From positions 40,532 to 104,531 of the forward strand of contig URNZ01000001.1 in the NCBI GenBank assembly GCA_900549405.1: a DNA stretch of 64,000 nucleotides, in the 5' to 3' direction. A program made the translations under genes and the position numbers. Shown here piece after piece: positions 8,210 through 16,022 of the stretch; position 1 is the first letter of the stretch, and the number at the start of each line of letters is the position of its first letter. The DNA comes from an uncultured Eubacteriales bacterium (lineage in GTDB: Bacteria; Bacillota; Clostridia; Oscillospirales; Oscillospiraceae). The notes beneath the pieces were generated by a model. That model ran no database searches. It saw only the letters and a list, made by a program, of their open reading frames with translations, and was not told the DNA's origin.

Positions 8210-9921
8210 GGCCGCTTCTCTTTCTCCCGGGCCAGGGCGGCGGCGATGCGCCGGGCCTCCCCGGTGACCATGGACTTCACATAGCCCCGGATGCCCTTGG
8301 GGTTCTGGATCTCCACCACGGCATACAGCATGGAGGGGCTGGGCAGCTTGGGCAGATAGGCGTAGTAAGAGGGTACCCACTCCGTGGGGCTGTACTTCTC
8401 CTTGGCCCTGAACAGATCCCGGAAGCCATAGCAGTCGTTCAGGTGGTCATAGACAAAGTCCAGCAGCCGCTCCACCGGGTTCCGGCTCTCCCGGTCCAGC
8501 CCCGCCAGAGGGGCCACACCCAGGCTGCCGTACTCCACGCCCTCCGCCTTGAACGCCTGAAAGGCCTCATAGATGATGGTCTCCATCACGCCGCCGGGGG
8601 CGTCGTTCCCGTGGCGGGTCACGTCGGCCATATAGCCGTTCTTGCCCAAAAAGGGCACAAAGACGATGAAAGCCACCACCTTCCCCTGGTCATTTTTCGC
8701 GTAGAAATATCGCTTGTCCATGGGGTCGTCCAGCCCCACGGTGCCCATGGTGAAGCGGAGCAGGTCGCTCTTCTTCTGGCCCAGCCACTCCTGGGTCACC
8801 CGGTCCAGTTCCCGCTCCAGGTCCGGGTCCCGGGCGGACAGGGGCCTGTACTCCGCCACCGTCACCCCGGCCTTTTTGGCGTGGTTGATGTTCATGCGCA
8901 TCTTGGCGCCCTTTTTGCCGCTGATCTCATAGTCGGCCAGGTGGAACCGGGCCTCCTCCCCGCTCTTCACCGTGCCGAAGCCCTGGCGGCGGTACTCCTC
9001 AATAAAGTGGTCGGTCAGCCCCAAAAAGATCATCTGGTGGGCGGTGGAGCGGCAGAAGTCGGTGAACTCCCCCAGCAAGGCTGAAAAGTCCCCGTCGGCG
9101 CACACCGGGTCGCCGTTCACCACCACCGTGTCCCCCACAGTGCCATAGGGGACCACCCCGTCCACCGTCTTGCCGAAGTAGAGCTGTTTATCGTCCTCCA
9201 GGGCCAGATAGGAGCAGGGGTTCTGGCTATATAAATTCAGCAGGGTGCGGGCGTGCTGCCGCTGCCGGGCCTGGACGGCCTGTCCCTGCATCCAGGGGCG
9301 CAGCGCCAGGGCCAGGGCGGCCAGAATGCAGCACCAGCTGAACCAGAACAGCAGCGTCCCCATGCCCCCGGGCACGGCGGACCGGTCCCCCAGGCCGAAG
9401 ATCATGCCCACGCCCAGGGCAAAGCTGTCCCACAGATCGATGCGTGTCCCCGGCGCGGCGCTCAGCCGCAGCTGGTGATAGGTCAGGCCCACGTTGGCTA
9501 GCACCGCCGCCACCGCTAGAAGGGCAAACAGGGCGGTCTTCCACTGGGTGGTCCTGCCGGAGGGGCAGCGGAAATCCTTCCGCCACAGGAAAAACAGCAC
9601 CAGCAAGATCACGTCCACCGCCATGGTCCACAGCGGCATGGGCCGGGCGGTCAGCCCCCGGAGCAGGTGCAGCACAAAGACGGCCATGGCCGCCGTGTGG
9701 GCCGCCCGCAGCCGCCGATAGAGCCGGGTGGCCAGGAAGAACAGGGCCACGGAGAAGGCCCGCTCCACCATCCGCCCCATCTCCAACGACGCCTGCACCC
9801 GCTGGGCCGCCGCCAGGCTGGGGAAAAAGCTGACGCAGAACAAAAACAGGGCAAAGGCCCCCAAAAAGAAGATGGCGGCGTTCTCCGCCCAGATGCGCCG
9901 CCGGTGCGCACGCTCCTCCAT
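8206..9921 (-). CDS. Phosphatidylglycerol lysyltransferase-like membrane protein (DUF2156)
   Basis: A 571-residue protein. The first 200 or so residues hold several hydrophobic segments (IFFLGAFALFLFCVSFF and others). A cytosolic DUF2156 domain follows (NPCSYLALEDDKQLYFGKTVDGVVPY..., MNINHAKKAGVTV, GKVVAFIVFVPFLGKNGYMADVTRHG), as in the C-terminal half of MprF. Such domains transfer lysine or alanine from aminoacyl-tRNA to phosphatidylglycerol, lowering surface charge and giving resistance to cationic peptides. The membrane part is shorter than full MprF, so flippase activity is uncertain. The start has AGGAGT upstream. It is first in a two-gene unit with the hydrolase. Confidence 0.82.
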   Translation of the reverse strand: MEERAHRRRIWAENAAIFFLGAFALFLFCVSFFPSLAAAQRVQASLEMGRMVERAFSVALFFLATRLYRRLRAAHTAAMAVFVLHLLRGLTARPMPLWTMAVDVILLVLFFLWRKDFRCPSGRTTQWKTALFALLAVAAVLANVGLTYHQLRLSAAPGTRIDLWDSFALGVGMIFGLGDRSAVPGGMGTLLFWFSWCCILAALALALRPWMQGQAVQARQRQHARTLLNLYSQNPCSYLALEDDKQLYFGKTVDGVVPYGTVGDTVVVNGDPVCADGDFSALLGEFTDFCRSTAHQMIFLGLTDHFIEEYRRQGFGTVKSGEEARFHLADYEISGKKGAKMRMNINHAKKAGVTVAEYRPLSARDPDLERELDRVTQEWLGQKKSDLLRFTMGTVGLDDPMDKRYFYAKNDQGKVVAFIVFVPFLGKNGYMADVTRHGNDAPGGVMETIIYEAFQAFKAEGVEYGSLGVAPLAGLDRESRNPVERLLDFVYDHLNDCYGFRDLFRAKEKYSPTEWVPSYYAYLPKLPSPSMLYAVVEIQNPKGIRGYVKSMVTGEARRIAAALAREKEKRP

Positions 9922-10003
9922 ATTAGGTCAACTCCTCAGTTTTTTGTGCCCTTGTTATAGTACACTCCCCGGCAAAATGCAAGTCAAAAAGTTGTGAAGT
10001 TTC

Positions 10004-10900
10004 TTATTCCCGCACGACAAATTCCCCCTGCCCGGCCACAAAGCGGCAGAACTGCTCTAACAAGGGGGTGGAGCGGCGGTCGTCCCACACCAGGCAGAAC
10101 TTCCGCTCCCACACCGGGGTGCGGATGGCCAGGGCACGCACCGGCAGGCGCTTGAGCAGCTCCATGTCCGGCACCACCGCCGCCCCAAAGCCCCCGGCCA
10201 CCAGTCCGGCGATGGCCTCGTCGTCCTCCGTCTCATAGGCGGAGAGGGGCACCCGGCCCGCCCGGGCGAACAGGCCGTCCACCACGTCCCGCAGGCCGGA
10301 ATTTTTGGAGAAGGCCACCAGGGGCGTGTCTGTATCCAACAGCTCCCCCAGGTCGATCTCTCCCCGCCCGGCCAGAGGGTGGTCCTCCGGCACGATAACC
10401 ACCAGGTCCTGCCGCCCCACGGGATGGCTGGACAGGCCCAGCTGCTCCGGCGGCGGAGAGGAGAACACCGCGTCCAGTTCCCCTGCCTCCAACTGGCCCA
10501 GCAGCGCGTGGGTCACGTCGGTGTGAAAGGTGAAGCGCACCTCCCCCTCTGGCCGCTCCTTTAAAAAGGCCCCGGCCAGCTTTGGCACCAGCTCCACCGC
10601 CAGGGGGCGGACCATGCCGATGCGCAGCAGTCCCGCCCCCCGGGCGGCCTGCCGCACCTCCTCTATCCCACGGTCCAGAACGTCCAGACTCTGGCGGACG
10701 GCGGTCAAGAACTGCTCCCCCAGGGGGGTGAGGGCGGTGGTGCGGCCCTGCCGCCGGAAGAGCGGTGCCCCCAGCTCCTCCTCCAGCTGGGCCATGGCGT
10801 GGCTCAGACTGGGCTGGGTGATGCACAGCCGCTTTGCCGCCTGGGTATAGCTCCCCGTGCGGCTGAGCTCCACAAAATAGCGCAGATGGATGAGATTCAT
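10004..10900 (-). CDS. LysR-family transcriptional regulator
   Basis: A 298-residue LysR regulator with N-terminal helix-turn-helix (MNLIHLRYFVELSRTGSYTQ, then LCITQPSLSHAMAQLEEELG) and a C-terminal effector domain from about residue 88. It diverges from the YczE-like membrane protein gene at 11032, which is its most likely target. A 15-bp palindrome (10918-10932) sits just downstream of its own -10, consistent with autoregulation. Ligand unknown. Confidence 0.9.
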   Translation of the reverse strand: MNLIHLRYFVELSRTGSYTQAAKRLCITQPSLSHAMAQLEEELGAPLFRRQGRTTALTPLGEQFLTAVRQSLDVLDRGIEEVRQAARGAGLLRIGMVRPLAVELVPKLAGAFLKERPEGEVRFTFHTDVTHALLGQLEAGELDAVFSSPPPEQLGLSSHPVGRQDLVVIVPEDHPLAGRGEIDLGELLDTDTPLVAFSKNSGLRDVVDGLFARAGRVPLSAYETEDDEAIAGLVAGGFGAAVVPDMELLKRLPVRALAIRTPVWERKFCLVWDDRRSTPLLEQFCRFVAGQGEFVVRE

Positions 10901-10917
10901 GTTCTGCCCCCCTCTCT

Positions 10918-10961
10918 ATAGATAAAATCTATTATACTATACGAAAGAATTCATTTGTCAA
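10918..10961 (-). promoter_or_regulatory. LysR promoter with overlapping LysR box
   Basis: Minus-strand TTGACA (10956-10961) and TATAAT (10931-10936), spaced a long 19 bases. The perfect palindrome ATAGATAAAATCTAT (10918-10932) overlaps the end of the -10, fits T-N11-A and has the same 6-AAA-6 form as the site at 3531. Confidence 0.6.
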
Positions 10962-10989
10962 ATGCTTTTCCCGGGACTACTCTATTAGT

Positions 10990-11010
10990 CGGGCTTTCGG
11001 CCCGCTTATT
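10990..11010 (+). terminator. Small terminator-like hairpin in the yczE-like leader
   Basis: CGGGC and GCCCG form a 5-bp stem (loop TTTCG) followed by CTTATTTTT. It lies 22 bases before the YczE-like start on the coding strand, so it could attenuate that gene. Confidence 0.4.
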
Positions 11011-11031
11011 TTTAAAAAAGGAGCGCGTCTC

Positions 11032-11721
11032 ATGGTTTCCTCCCAAACTCTCTCCGCCGATTCTTCCCGCGCCCTCCCCGTGATGCGGGGCGAGGCCGCC
11101 CTGGCGGTCATCATCGTCATCAACAGCCTGGGCGTGCTGCTGATGCTCCGCTCCGGCTCGGGCATCTCGGCCATCTCCAGCGTGCCCTATGCCTTCTCCC
11201 TGGTGCTGCCCTTCTTCACTCTGGGCACCTGGACCTATCTGTTCCAGGGGGCCCTGATCCTGTCCCTGATGATCCTGCGCAAAAAGCTGGTCATCCCCTA
11301 TCTGTTCAGCTTTGTGGTGGGCTTTTTCTTCGGCAAGATGCTGGACCTGCACCAGCTGTGGACGGACCAGCTGCCGGTGAACCTGCCCCTGCGGGTGCTT
11401 TACTTCGCCCTGAGCTATTTCCTCATCTGCTTTGGCATCGCCCTGTCCAACCGGTGCAGGATGCCCATCATCCCCACCGACCTGTTCCCCCGGGAGCTGG
11501 CCTCCATCACCGGCTGGCCCTATGCCCGGATCAAGGTGTCCTTCGATTTGATCTGCCTGGGCACCACCGCCGCCATGACCCTGCTCTTCCTGGGCCGCCT
11601 GGACGGCCTTGGCATCGGCACGGTGCTGGCCGCTGCCACCATGGGCAAGGCCATCGCCTGGATCGGCGGCTGGATGGACCGCTATGTCACCTTCACCTCC
11701 ATCCTGGACCCGGCCAAGTGA
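11032..11721 (+). CDS. YczE/YitT-family membrane protein
   Basis: A 229-residue integral membrane protein with about five or six hydrophobic segments. The pattern (LVIPYLFSFVVGFFFGKMLD, PIIPTDLFPRELAS, GLGIGTVLAAATMGKAIAWIGGWMD) matches the YczE/YyaS/YitT group of Firmicute membrane proteins, for which no secure function is known. The start at 11032 follows AAAAAAGGAGCGCG. It diverges from a LysR gene, which probably controls it. LysR-YczE pairs are often linked to efflux or drug response, and a MATE pump gene follows; I infer no more than that. Confidence 0.75.
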   Translation: MVSSQTLSADSSRALPVMRGEAALAVIIVINSLGVLLMLRSGSGISAISSVPYAFSLVLPFFTLGTWTYLFQGALILSLMILRKKLVIPYLFSFVVGFFFGKMLDLHQLWTDQLPVNLPLRVLYFALSYFLICFGIALSNRCRMPIIPTDLFPRELASITGWPYARIKVSFDLICLGTTAAMTLLFLGRLDGLGIGTVLAAATMGKAIAWIGGWMDRYVTFTSILDPAK

Positions 11722-11731
11722 ACAAAACCTA

Positions 11732-11759
11732 TTGACAACCCCGCCCCTTCTGCTATAAT
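11732..11759 (+). promoter_or_regulatory. Promoter of the first MATE gene
   Basis: Consensus TTGACA (11732-11737), 16-base spacer and TATAAT (11754-11759). The spacer and downstream DNA carry the two arms of a 15-bp inverted repeat (see next entry), so the promoter is nested in a terminator-like structure. Confidence 0.75.
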
Positions 11760-11801
11760 CCCGTCTACAGAGATATCGCAGAAGGGGCGGGGTGCGTTTT
11801 T
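11739..11801 (+). terminator. Terminator-like hairpin enclosing the MATE promoter
   Basis: CCCCGCCCCTTCTGC (11739-11753) and GCAGAAGGGGCGGGG (11778-11792) are a perfect 15-bp inverted repeat followed by TGCGTTTTT. It should end transcripts of the YczE-like gene, yet the MATE -10 lies in its loop and the likely MATE Shine-Dalgarno in its right arm. Confidence 0.65.
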
Positions 11802-13148
11802 ATGGAGCTTACGGAGCTGTTCGGCACAGAAAAGGTGGGCAAGATCTTGCTGCGGCTGGCCCCGCCGGTGATGCTGGCCCAGCTGATCCAGGCCCTTTAC
11901 AACATTGTGGACAGCCTGTTCGTGGGCAAGTATGCCGACTCGGGCCTCACTGCCCTGTCCATCGTCTATCCCCTTCAGCTGCTGATGATCGCCCTGGCGG
12001 TGGGCACCGGCGTGGGCATCAACACGGTGATGGCCGCCCGCCTTGGCATTGGCCGGAAAAAGCAGGCTGCAGAGTATGCCGGGGTGGCCACCCCCATGGC
12101 CCTTGTCATGTGGCTGGCCTTTGCCGGGGTGTGCTGGTGCATCATGCCCTTCTACGCCCGGGTGTCCTCCCAGTCCCCGGACGTCATCCGGGACGTGGTG
12201 ACCTATGGCCGCATCGTCTGTCTGTTCAGCACGGGGCTGTTTTTAGAGAGCGTGTGGACCAAGGTCCACCAGGCCAACGGGGACATGAAGACCCCCATGG
12301 CCGCGCAAATTCTGGGGGCCGTGACCAACATCGTCCTGGACCCCCTGCTCATCTTCGGCCTGTTTGGTCTGCCCCGGCTGGGCATCGCCGGGGCGGCCAT
12401 CGCCACGGTGGCCGGGCAGTTCGTGGCCGCCGCCATCGTCTTCCGGGGCGGCTTTTACCCCGCCCCCGCCCGGCGGGTCTGCTTCCGGGCCGTGCCCATC
12501 GTCCTCCGCCTGGGCTTTCCCAACATGCTCATGCAGTCGGCCTATACCTTTTACATCCTGGGGCTGAACCTGATCCTGGCGGGCTTCTCCGACCAGGCGG
12601 TCACCGCTCTGGGTCTCTATTACAAGTGGCAGACCTTCTTCTTCATCCCCCTGGGGGCCATGCAGACCTGCATCGTGCCCGTCATCAGCTTTAACTATGC
12701 CGCCCGCAAGCTGGACCGGTGCAAGAGCACCATGAAGGTATCCGCCCTGTTCGGCCTGGGGATGATGTTCCTGGGCGCCCTGGTATTCGAGTTCTTCCCC
12801 GTGCAGATGGTCCAGGTGTTCACCCCCGACCCCCTGGTGGCGGACATCGCCAAAGTGGGCTTTCGCTTTGTGGGGGGCAGCTTTCTGCCCCAGGTACTGG
12901 CCCTGCTGTTCCCCGTGTTCTTCCAGGCCATCGGCTTCGGCCTGAAAAGCTCTCTGCTGACCATCGTCCGCACGGTGGTGCTCTTCGTCCCCCTGGGCTT
13001 TTTGTTCTCCCGCTTCGGCCTGAACTGGTTCTGGCTCACCTTCCCCGTGACGGAGGTGCTCACCGCCACGGTGGGGGCGGTGTTCTATCGGCAGTTTCTG
13101 GCCATGCCCTACGAGCAGTCCCTCCACCGGTCCTCCGCCGCCGTGTAA
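11802..13148 (+). CDS. MATE-family efflux transporter
   Basis: A 448-residue, 12-segment multidrug and toxin extrusion protein that would export drugs or cationic compounds in exchange for Na+ or H+. It opens MELTELFGTEKVGKILLRLA and has the MATE landmarks MLAQLIQALYNIVDSLFVGK and the repeat half beginning LGFPNMLMQSAYTFYIL. Length and ends are normal. The start ATG at 11802 has only a G-rich ribosome site formed by the right arm of the upstream hairpin. It is followed by a bidirectional terminator. Confidence 0.9.
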   Translation: MELTELFGTEKVGKILLRLAPPVMLAQLIQALYNIVDSLFVGKYADSGLTALSIVYPLQLLMIALAVGTGVGINTVMAARLGIGRKKQAAEYAGVATPMALVMWLAFAGVCWCIMPFYARVSSQSPDVIRDVVTYGRIVCLFSTGLFLESVWTKVHQANGDMKTPMAAQILGAVTNIVLDPLLIFGLFGLPRLGIAGAAIATVAGQFVAAAIVFRGGFYPAPARRVCFRAVPIVLRLGFPNMLMQSAYTFYILGLNLILAGFSDQAVTALGLYYKWQTFFFIPLGAMQTCIVPVISFNYAARKLDRCKSTMKVSALFGLGMMFLGALVFEFFPVQMVQVFTPDPLVADIAKVGFRFVGGSFLPQVLALLFPVFFQAIGFGLKSSLLTIVRTVVLFVPLGFLFSRFGLNWFWLTFPVTEVLTATVGAVFYRQFLAMPYEQSLHRSSAAV

Positions 13149-13158
13149 ATGCAAAAAC

Positions 13159-13204
13159 CGCGCCCTGTTCCGCCGGTCTTATGGCAGAACAGGGCGCGTT
13201 ATTT
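13159..13204. terminator. Bidirectional terminator between MATE and yhcH-like genes
   Basis: CGCGCCCTGTTC pairs with GAACAGGGCGCG (12 bp) and is followed by TTATTTT on the plus strand. On the minus strand the hairpin is followed by GTTTTTG. Confidence 0.8.
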
Positions 13205-13211
13205 TATGCGC

Positions 13212-13661
13212 TTACAGCTTGACTTTTACGACCACCTTGTGGACCTGCTCGGGGGCGTCCACGGCGATGCAGGGGGCGTGGGCGTCGCCGGGGAAGGCCA
13301 CCACAAACTTGTCCCCCTCCAGCACAAAGCTGGCGCTGGCGGGACCGTGATAGAGCCACAGGTCCCGGTCCGGGTGGGCCTCCACCTCCTCGGTCATGTC
13401 CTGGAGGGGGGCCACGTCAAATTTCTCCCGGCCAGACAGGACGAACTGGATGTCGGCATACTTCCGGTGGGCCTCCGGGGTGTCGTTCACCGGGCGGGTC
13501 TCATAGTCCTGAAGGAAGAAAAACAGGTCCTCCCCCTCCACCTCATACCGGGTTTCGGTAAGGGCGGAAAAGTCCGTGTCCCGCAGCAGCTGCAAGCCCC
13601 GATAGACGCGGGGGTGGACGGTTTTATATTGCTCTATGTTTTTCAGACTGTCAAAGATCAT
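13212..13661 (-). CDS. YhcH/YjgK/YiaL (DUF386) family protein
   Basis: A 149-residue cupin-like protein of the DUF386 family: the core runs HRKYADIQFVLSGREKFDVAP and continues to FPGDAHAPCIA. Members include YhcH/NanQ, which speeds sialic acid anomer exchange, and EbgC, the small subunit of evolved beta-galactosidase. They are usually found with sugar catabolism genes. The start ATG at 13661 has AAGGAGCG; longer in-frame upstream sequence is non-coding. It diverges from the IclR-headed TRAP operon and may help process the same sugar, but it has its own promoter. Confidence 0.85.
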   Translation of the reverse strand: MIFDSLKNIEQYKTVHPRVYRGLQLLRDTDFSALTETRYEVEGEDLFFFLQDYETRPVNDTPEAHRKYADIQFVLSGREKFDVAPLQDMTEEVEAHPDRDLWLYHGPASASFVLEGDKFVVAFPGDAHAPCIAVDAPEQVHKVVVKVKL

Positions 13662-13712
13662 GGCGGTGCGCTCCTTCCTGATTCCGGGCCCCTTCGGCCC
13701 GCTGCTGCCCCC

Positions 13713-13741
13713 ATTATACGGACAGACCCCGGCCTTGGCAA
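13713..13741 (-). promoter_or_regulatory. Promoter of the yhcH-like gene
   Basis: Minus-strand TTGCCA (13736-13741), 17-base spacer, TATAAT (13713-13718), about 50 bases before the start codon. Confidence 0.65.
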
Positions 13742-13865
13742 GGGGCGAAAAAAGCACGGATGTCAAAAACCAGGCAAACACCGTTTTTTATTACAGAACG
13801 CAGGTCAGTTTTTAACGCCGTTTTTACCCAGTTTGTGGGGATTCCGCCGAAAAAAAATTCGTCTA

Positions 13866-13894
13866 TTGCCTTTATTCGTAAGAACCTATATAAT
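13866..13894 (+). promoter_or_regulatory. Promoter of the IclR gene
   Basis: TTGCCT (13866-13871), 17-base spacer and a perfect TATAAT (13889-13894). Confidence 0.7.
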
Positions 13895-13896
13895 GA

Positions 13897-13934
13897 GTTC
13901 GCAAAAGAGAGGATAGCGTTCTCTATTGCGGAAC
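13897..13934. promoter_or_regulatory. Candidate IclR autoregulatory operator
   Basis: An imperfect palindrome immediately after the -10: GTTCGCAAAAGAGA on the left and TCTCTATTGCGGAAC on the right, around GGATAGCG (one inserted base, one mismatch). A bound repressor here would cover the transcription start. Confidence 0.45.
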
Positions 13935-13955
13935 TTACAAAAGGAGGCGCTGCAC

Positions 13956-14726
13956 ATGGACGGACGGGCCGAACCAAAGGTCAAATCCCTGGCCAAGGCG
14001 CTGAACATCCTCTCCTGCTTCACCATTCAAGAGCCCATCCTGGGCGTGACGGAGCTGGCCAACCGCATCGGTGTGACCAAATCCAACATCCACAACATTC
14101 TGTCCACCTTCACCTCCATGGGCTATCTTCAGCGGCTGCCCGACGGGCGCTATACCCTGGGGCTGAAGATCCTGGAATACGCGTTCATCATCAACCAGAA
14201 CCTGGGCTATCCCAACGCCGTGTATGACATCCTGGTGGAGACGGCCAGCCGCACCGGCGAGATCGTCTATTTCGGTCTGCCCTATGGCACCAACGTCCTC
14301 TATCTCTATGTGGCCCACCCGGCCGACCGGCTGGGGGTGCTGCCCTATCGGGACATCCTGGGCGAGACCGCTCCCTTCTACTGCACCGGCATCGGCAAGG
14401 CCATCCTGGCCCACATGCCCGAGGAGGAGTGGCTCTCTCACATCCCTGAGGAGCGCACCAAGTATCAGCCCAACACCGTCACCGATCTGGACGGCATTCT
14501 GGAGGAGCTGCGCATCACCCGCCGCCGGGGCTATTCCATCGACAACGGCGAGCGTGACCCCAACATCCGCTGCGTGGGCGTGCCCGTCTATAACGCCTCC
14601 GGACAGCTGGTGGCCGGGGTGAGCACCTCCGGTCCCTCCGTCACCATGACGGACGAGAAACTGCTGGAGTGCGCAGGCATCCTGCAAAACGCCGCCCTGA
14701 AGATGCGTGAGCGCATCTATCGGTAA
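13956..14726 (+). CDS. IclR-family transcriptional regulator
   Basis: A 256-residue regulator. The N-terminal winged helix-turn-helix (VKSLAKALNILSCF, then GVTELANRIGVTKSNIHNIL, residues about 8-65) is followed by an IclR effector domain (YCTGIGKAILAHMPEEEW, RGYSIDNGERDPNIRCVGVPV). IclR proteins often repress catabolic operons until a sugar acid or aromatic acid binds. The start at 13956 has AAGGAGG. It heads a same-strand set of transporter and sugar enzymes, so it is very likely their local regulator. A palindrome downstream of its promoter suggests autoregulation. Confidence 0.9.
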   Translation: MDGRAEPKVKSLAKALNILSCFTIQEPILGVTELANRIGVTKSNIHNILSTFTSMGYLQRLPDGRYTLGLKILEYAFIINQNLGYPNAVYDILVETASRTGEIVYFGLPYGTNVLYLYVAHPADRLGVLPYRDILGETAPFYCTGIGKAILAHMPEEEWLSHIPEERTKYQPNTVTDLDGILEELRITRRRGYSIDNGERDPNIRCVGVPVYNASGQLVAGVSTSGPSVTMTDEKLLECAGILQNAALKMRERIYR

Positions 14727-14802
14727 TTTTTCTTCGTTTCTTTTCCGGGTGGAGAGCCCGGTTTGGAAAAATAGGTACATTTTTGGATTTAGGAGGATCT
14801 AC

Positions 14803-15870
14803 ATGAAAAACTGGAAAAGAAGCATCGCCCTCTGCCTCAGCGCCGTCATGATGATCGGCCTGCTGGCCTCCTGCGGCAGCAAGACCCCCGCCGCCTCTGC
14901 TTCCGGCAGCACCGCTTCCGGCAGCACTTCCACCAACCCCGAAGACGTTGGCGATCCCGTCAAGCTGGTCTTCTCCATCGCCGCTGTGCCCACCGACGCC
15001 CACGGCGCTGCCCAGAAGGTCTTTAAGGACACTCTGGAGGAGATCTCCGGCGGCAACATGACCGTGGAGTGCTATGACTCCGGCTCCCTGTATGGTCAGG
15101 ACACCGAGCACGACGCCCTGAAGAACGGCGACGTGGACCTGATCTACTCCTCCGCCTCCTGGCTGACCGACGGCTCCCCCTGGGTCTCCATGTTCACCGC
15201 TGGCTATGTGTTCCAGAGCTATGACCACATGACCAAGGTGCTCAACGGCGACATCGGCAAGGAAGTCTTCCAGAAGATCGCCGACGAGCAGGGCATCCTG
15301 CCTCTGGGCGCTTATTACCTGGGCACCCGTCAGGTCTCCCTGTCTGAGGACCGCCAGATCAAGACCCCCGAGGATCTGAACGGCGTGAACCTGCGTATGC
15401 CCAACTCCGACGCTTGGGTGTTCCTGGGCAAGGCCATGGGTGCCAACCCCACCGCCATCCCCTTCAACGACCTGTATCTGGCCCTGCAGACCGGCACCGT
15501 TGACGGCCAGGACAACCCCCTGCCCACCGTGCAGTCCGCTAAGTTCTATGAGGTCCAGAAGTCCATCTCCCTGACCAACCACCTGGTGGACTCCGTGTGG
15601 CCCACCATCAACCTGAACACCTGGAACAAGCTGACCGACACCCAGAAGGGCTGGGTCATGGAGGCCGTTGAGGCCGGCCGCAAGGCTTGCGACGAGCAGA
15701 ACCTGAAGACCGAGAGCGAGGTCCAGGACTTCCTGAAGGAGCAGGGCCTGAGCATCTACGAGGCCGATGTTGCCGCCTTCGCCGACCACGTTCTGAACAC
15801 CTATCTGAACGACCCCATCTCCGACAGCTGGGACAAGGACCTGCTGGCCGAGATCCAGGCCATGGCCTAA
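14803..15870 (+). CDS. TRAP transporter substrate-binding lipoprotein (DctP family)
   Basis: A 355-residue extracytoplasmic binding protein. The signal peptide (MKNWKRSIALCLSAVMMIGL) ends in the lipobox LLASCGS, and an Ala/Ser/Gly linker follows. The mature domain has the DctP pattern, with GVNLRMPNSDAWVFLGKAMGA around residue 200 (the conserved carboxylate-binding Arg region) and DLYLALQTGTVDGQDNPLP. The start ATG at 14803 follows AGGAGG. It captures the substrate for the DctQ/DctM permease encoded next. Neighbouring aldolase, kinase, isomerase and mutarotase genes point to a sugar or sugar acid. Confidence 0.93.
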   Translation: MKNWKRSIALCLSAVMMIGLLASCGSKTPAASASGSTASGSTSTNPEDVGDPVKLVFSIAAVPTDAHGAAQKVFKDTLEEISGGNMTVECYDSGSLYGQDTEHDALKNGDVDLIYSSASWLTDGSPWVSMFTAGYVFQSYDHMTKVLNGDIGKEVFQKIADEQGILPLGAYYLGTRQVSLSEDRQIKTPEDLNGVNLRMPNSDAWVFLGKAMGANPTAIPFNDLYLALQTGTVDGQDNPLPTVQSAKFYEVQKSISLTNHLVDSVWPTINLNTWNKLTDTQKGWVMEAVEAGRKACDEQNLKTESEVQDFLKEQGLSIYEADVAAFADHVLNTYLNDPISDSWDKDLLAEIQAMA

Positions 15871-15892
15871 GTTCTCCCAAAGGTACATCCCC

Positions 15893-15926
15893 AACGGGGG
15901 CTGGGATAGTCCCGGCCCCCGTTTTT
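15893..15926 (+). terminator. Partial terminator after the binding-protein gene
   Basis: AACGGGGGC pairs with GCCCCCGTT and is followed by TTTAAG. It lies between the binding-protein and small-permease genes and would let the binding protein be made in excess. Confidence 0.65.
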
Positions 15927-16022
15927 AAGTGTCAAAAACAACTTTTCCTCCCTGAAATCCGTTTGAAATTCCGGGCCATCCTGCGGGCTGCCCCGAAGAA
16001 AATTTTGAAAGGAGCGAACATA

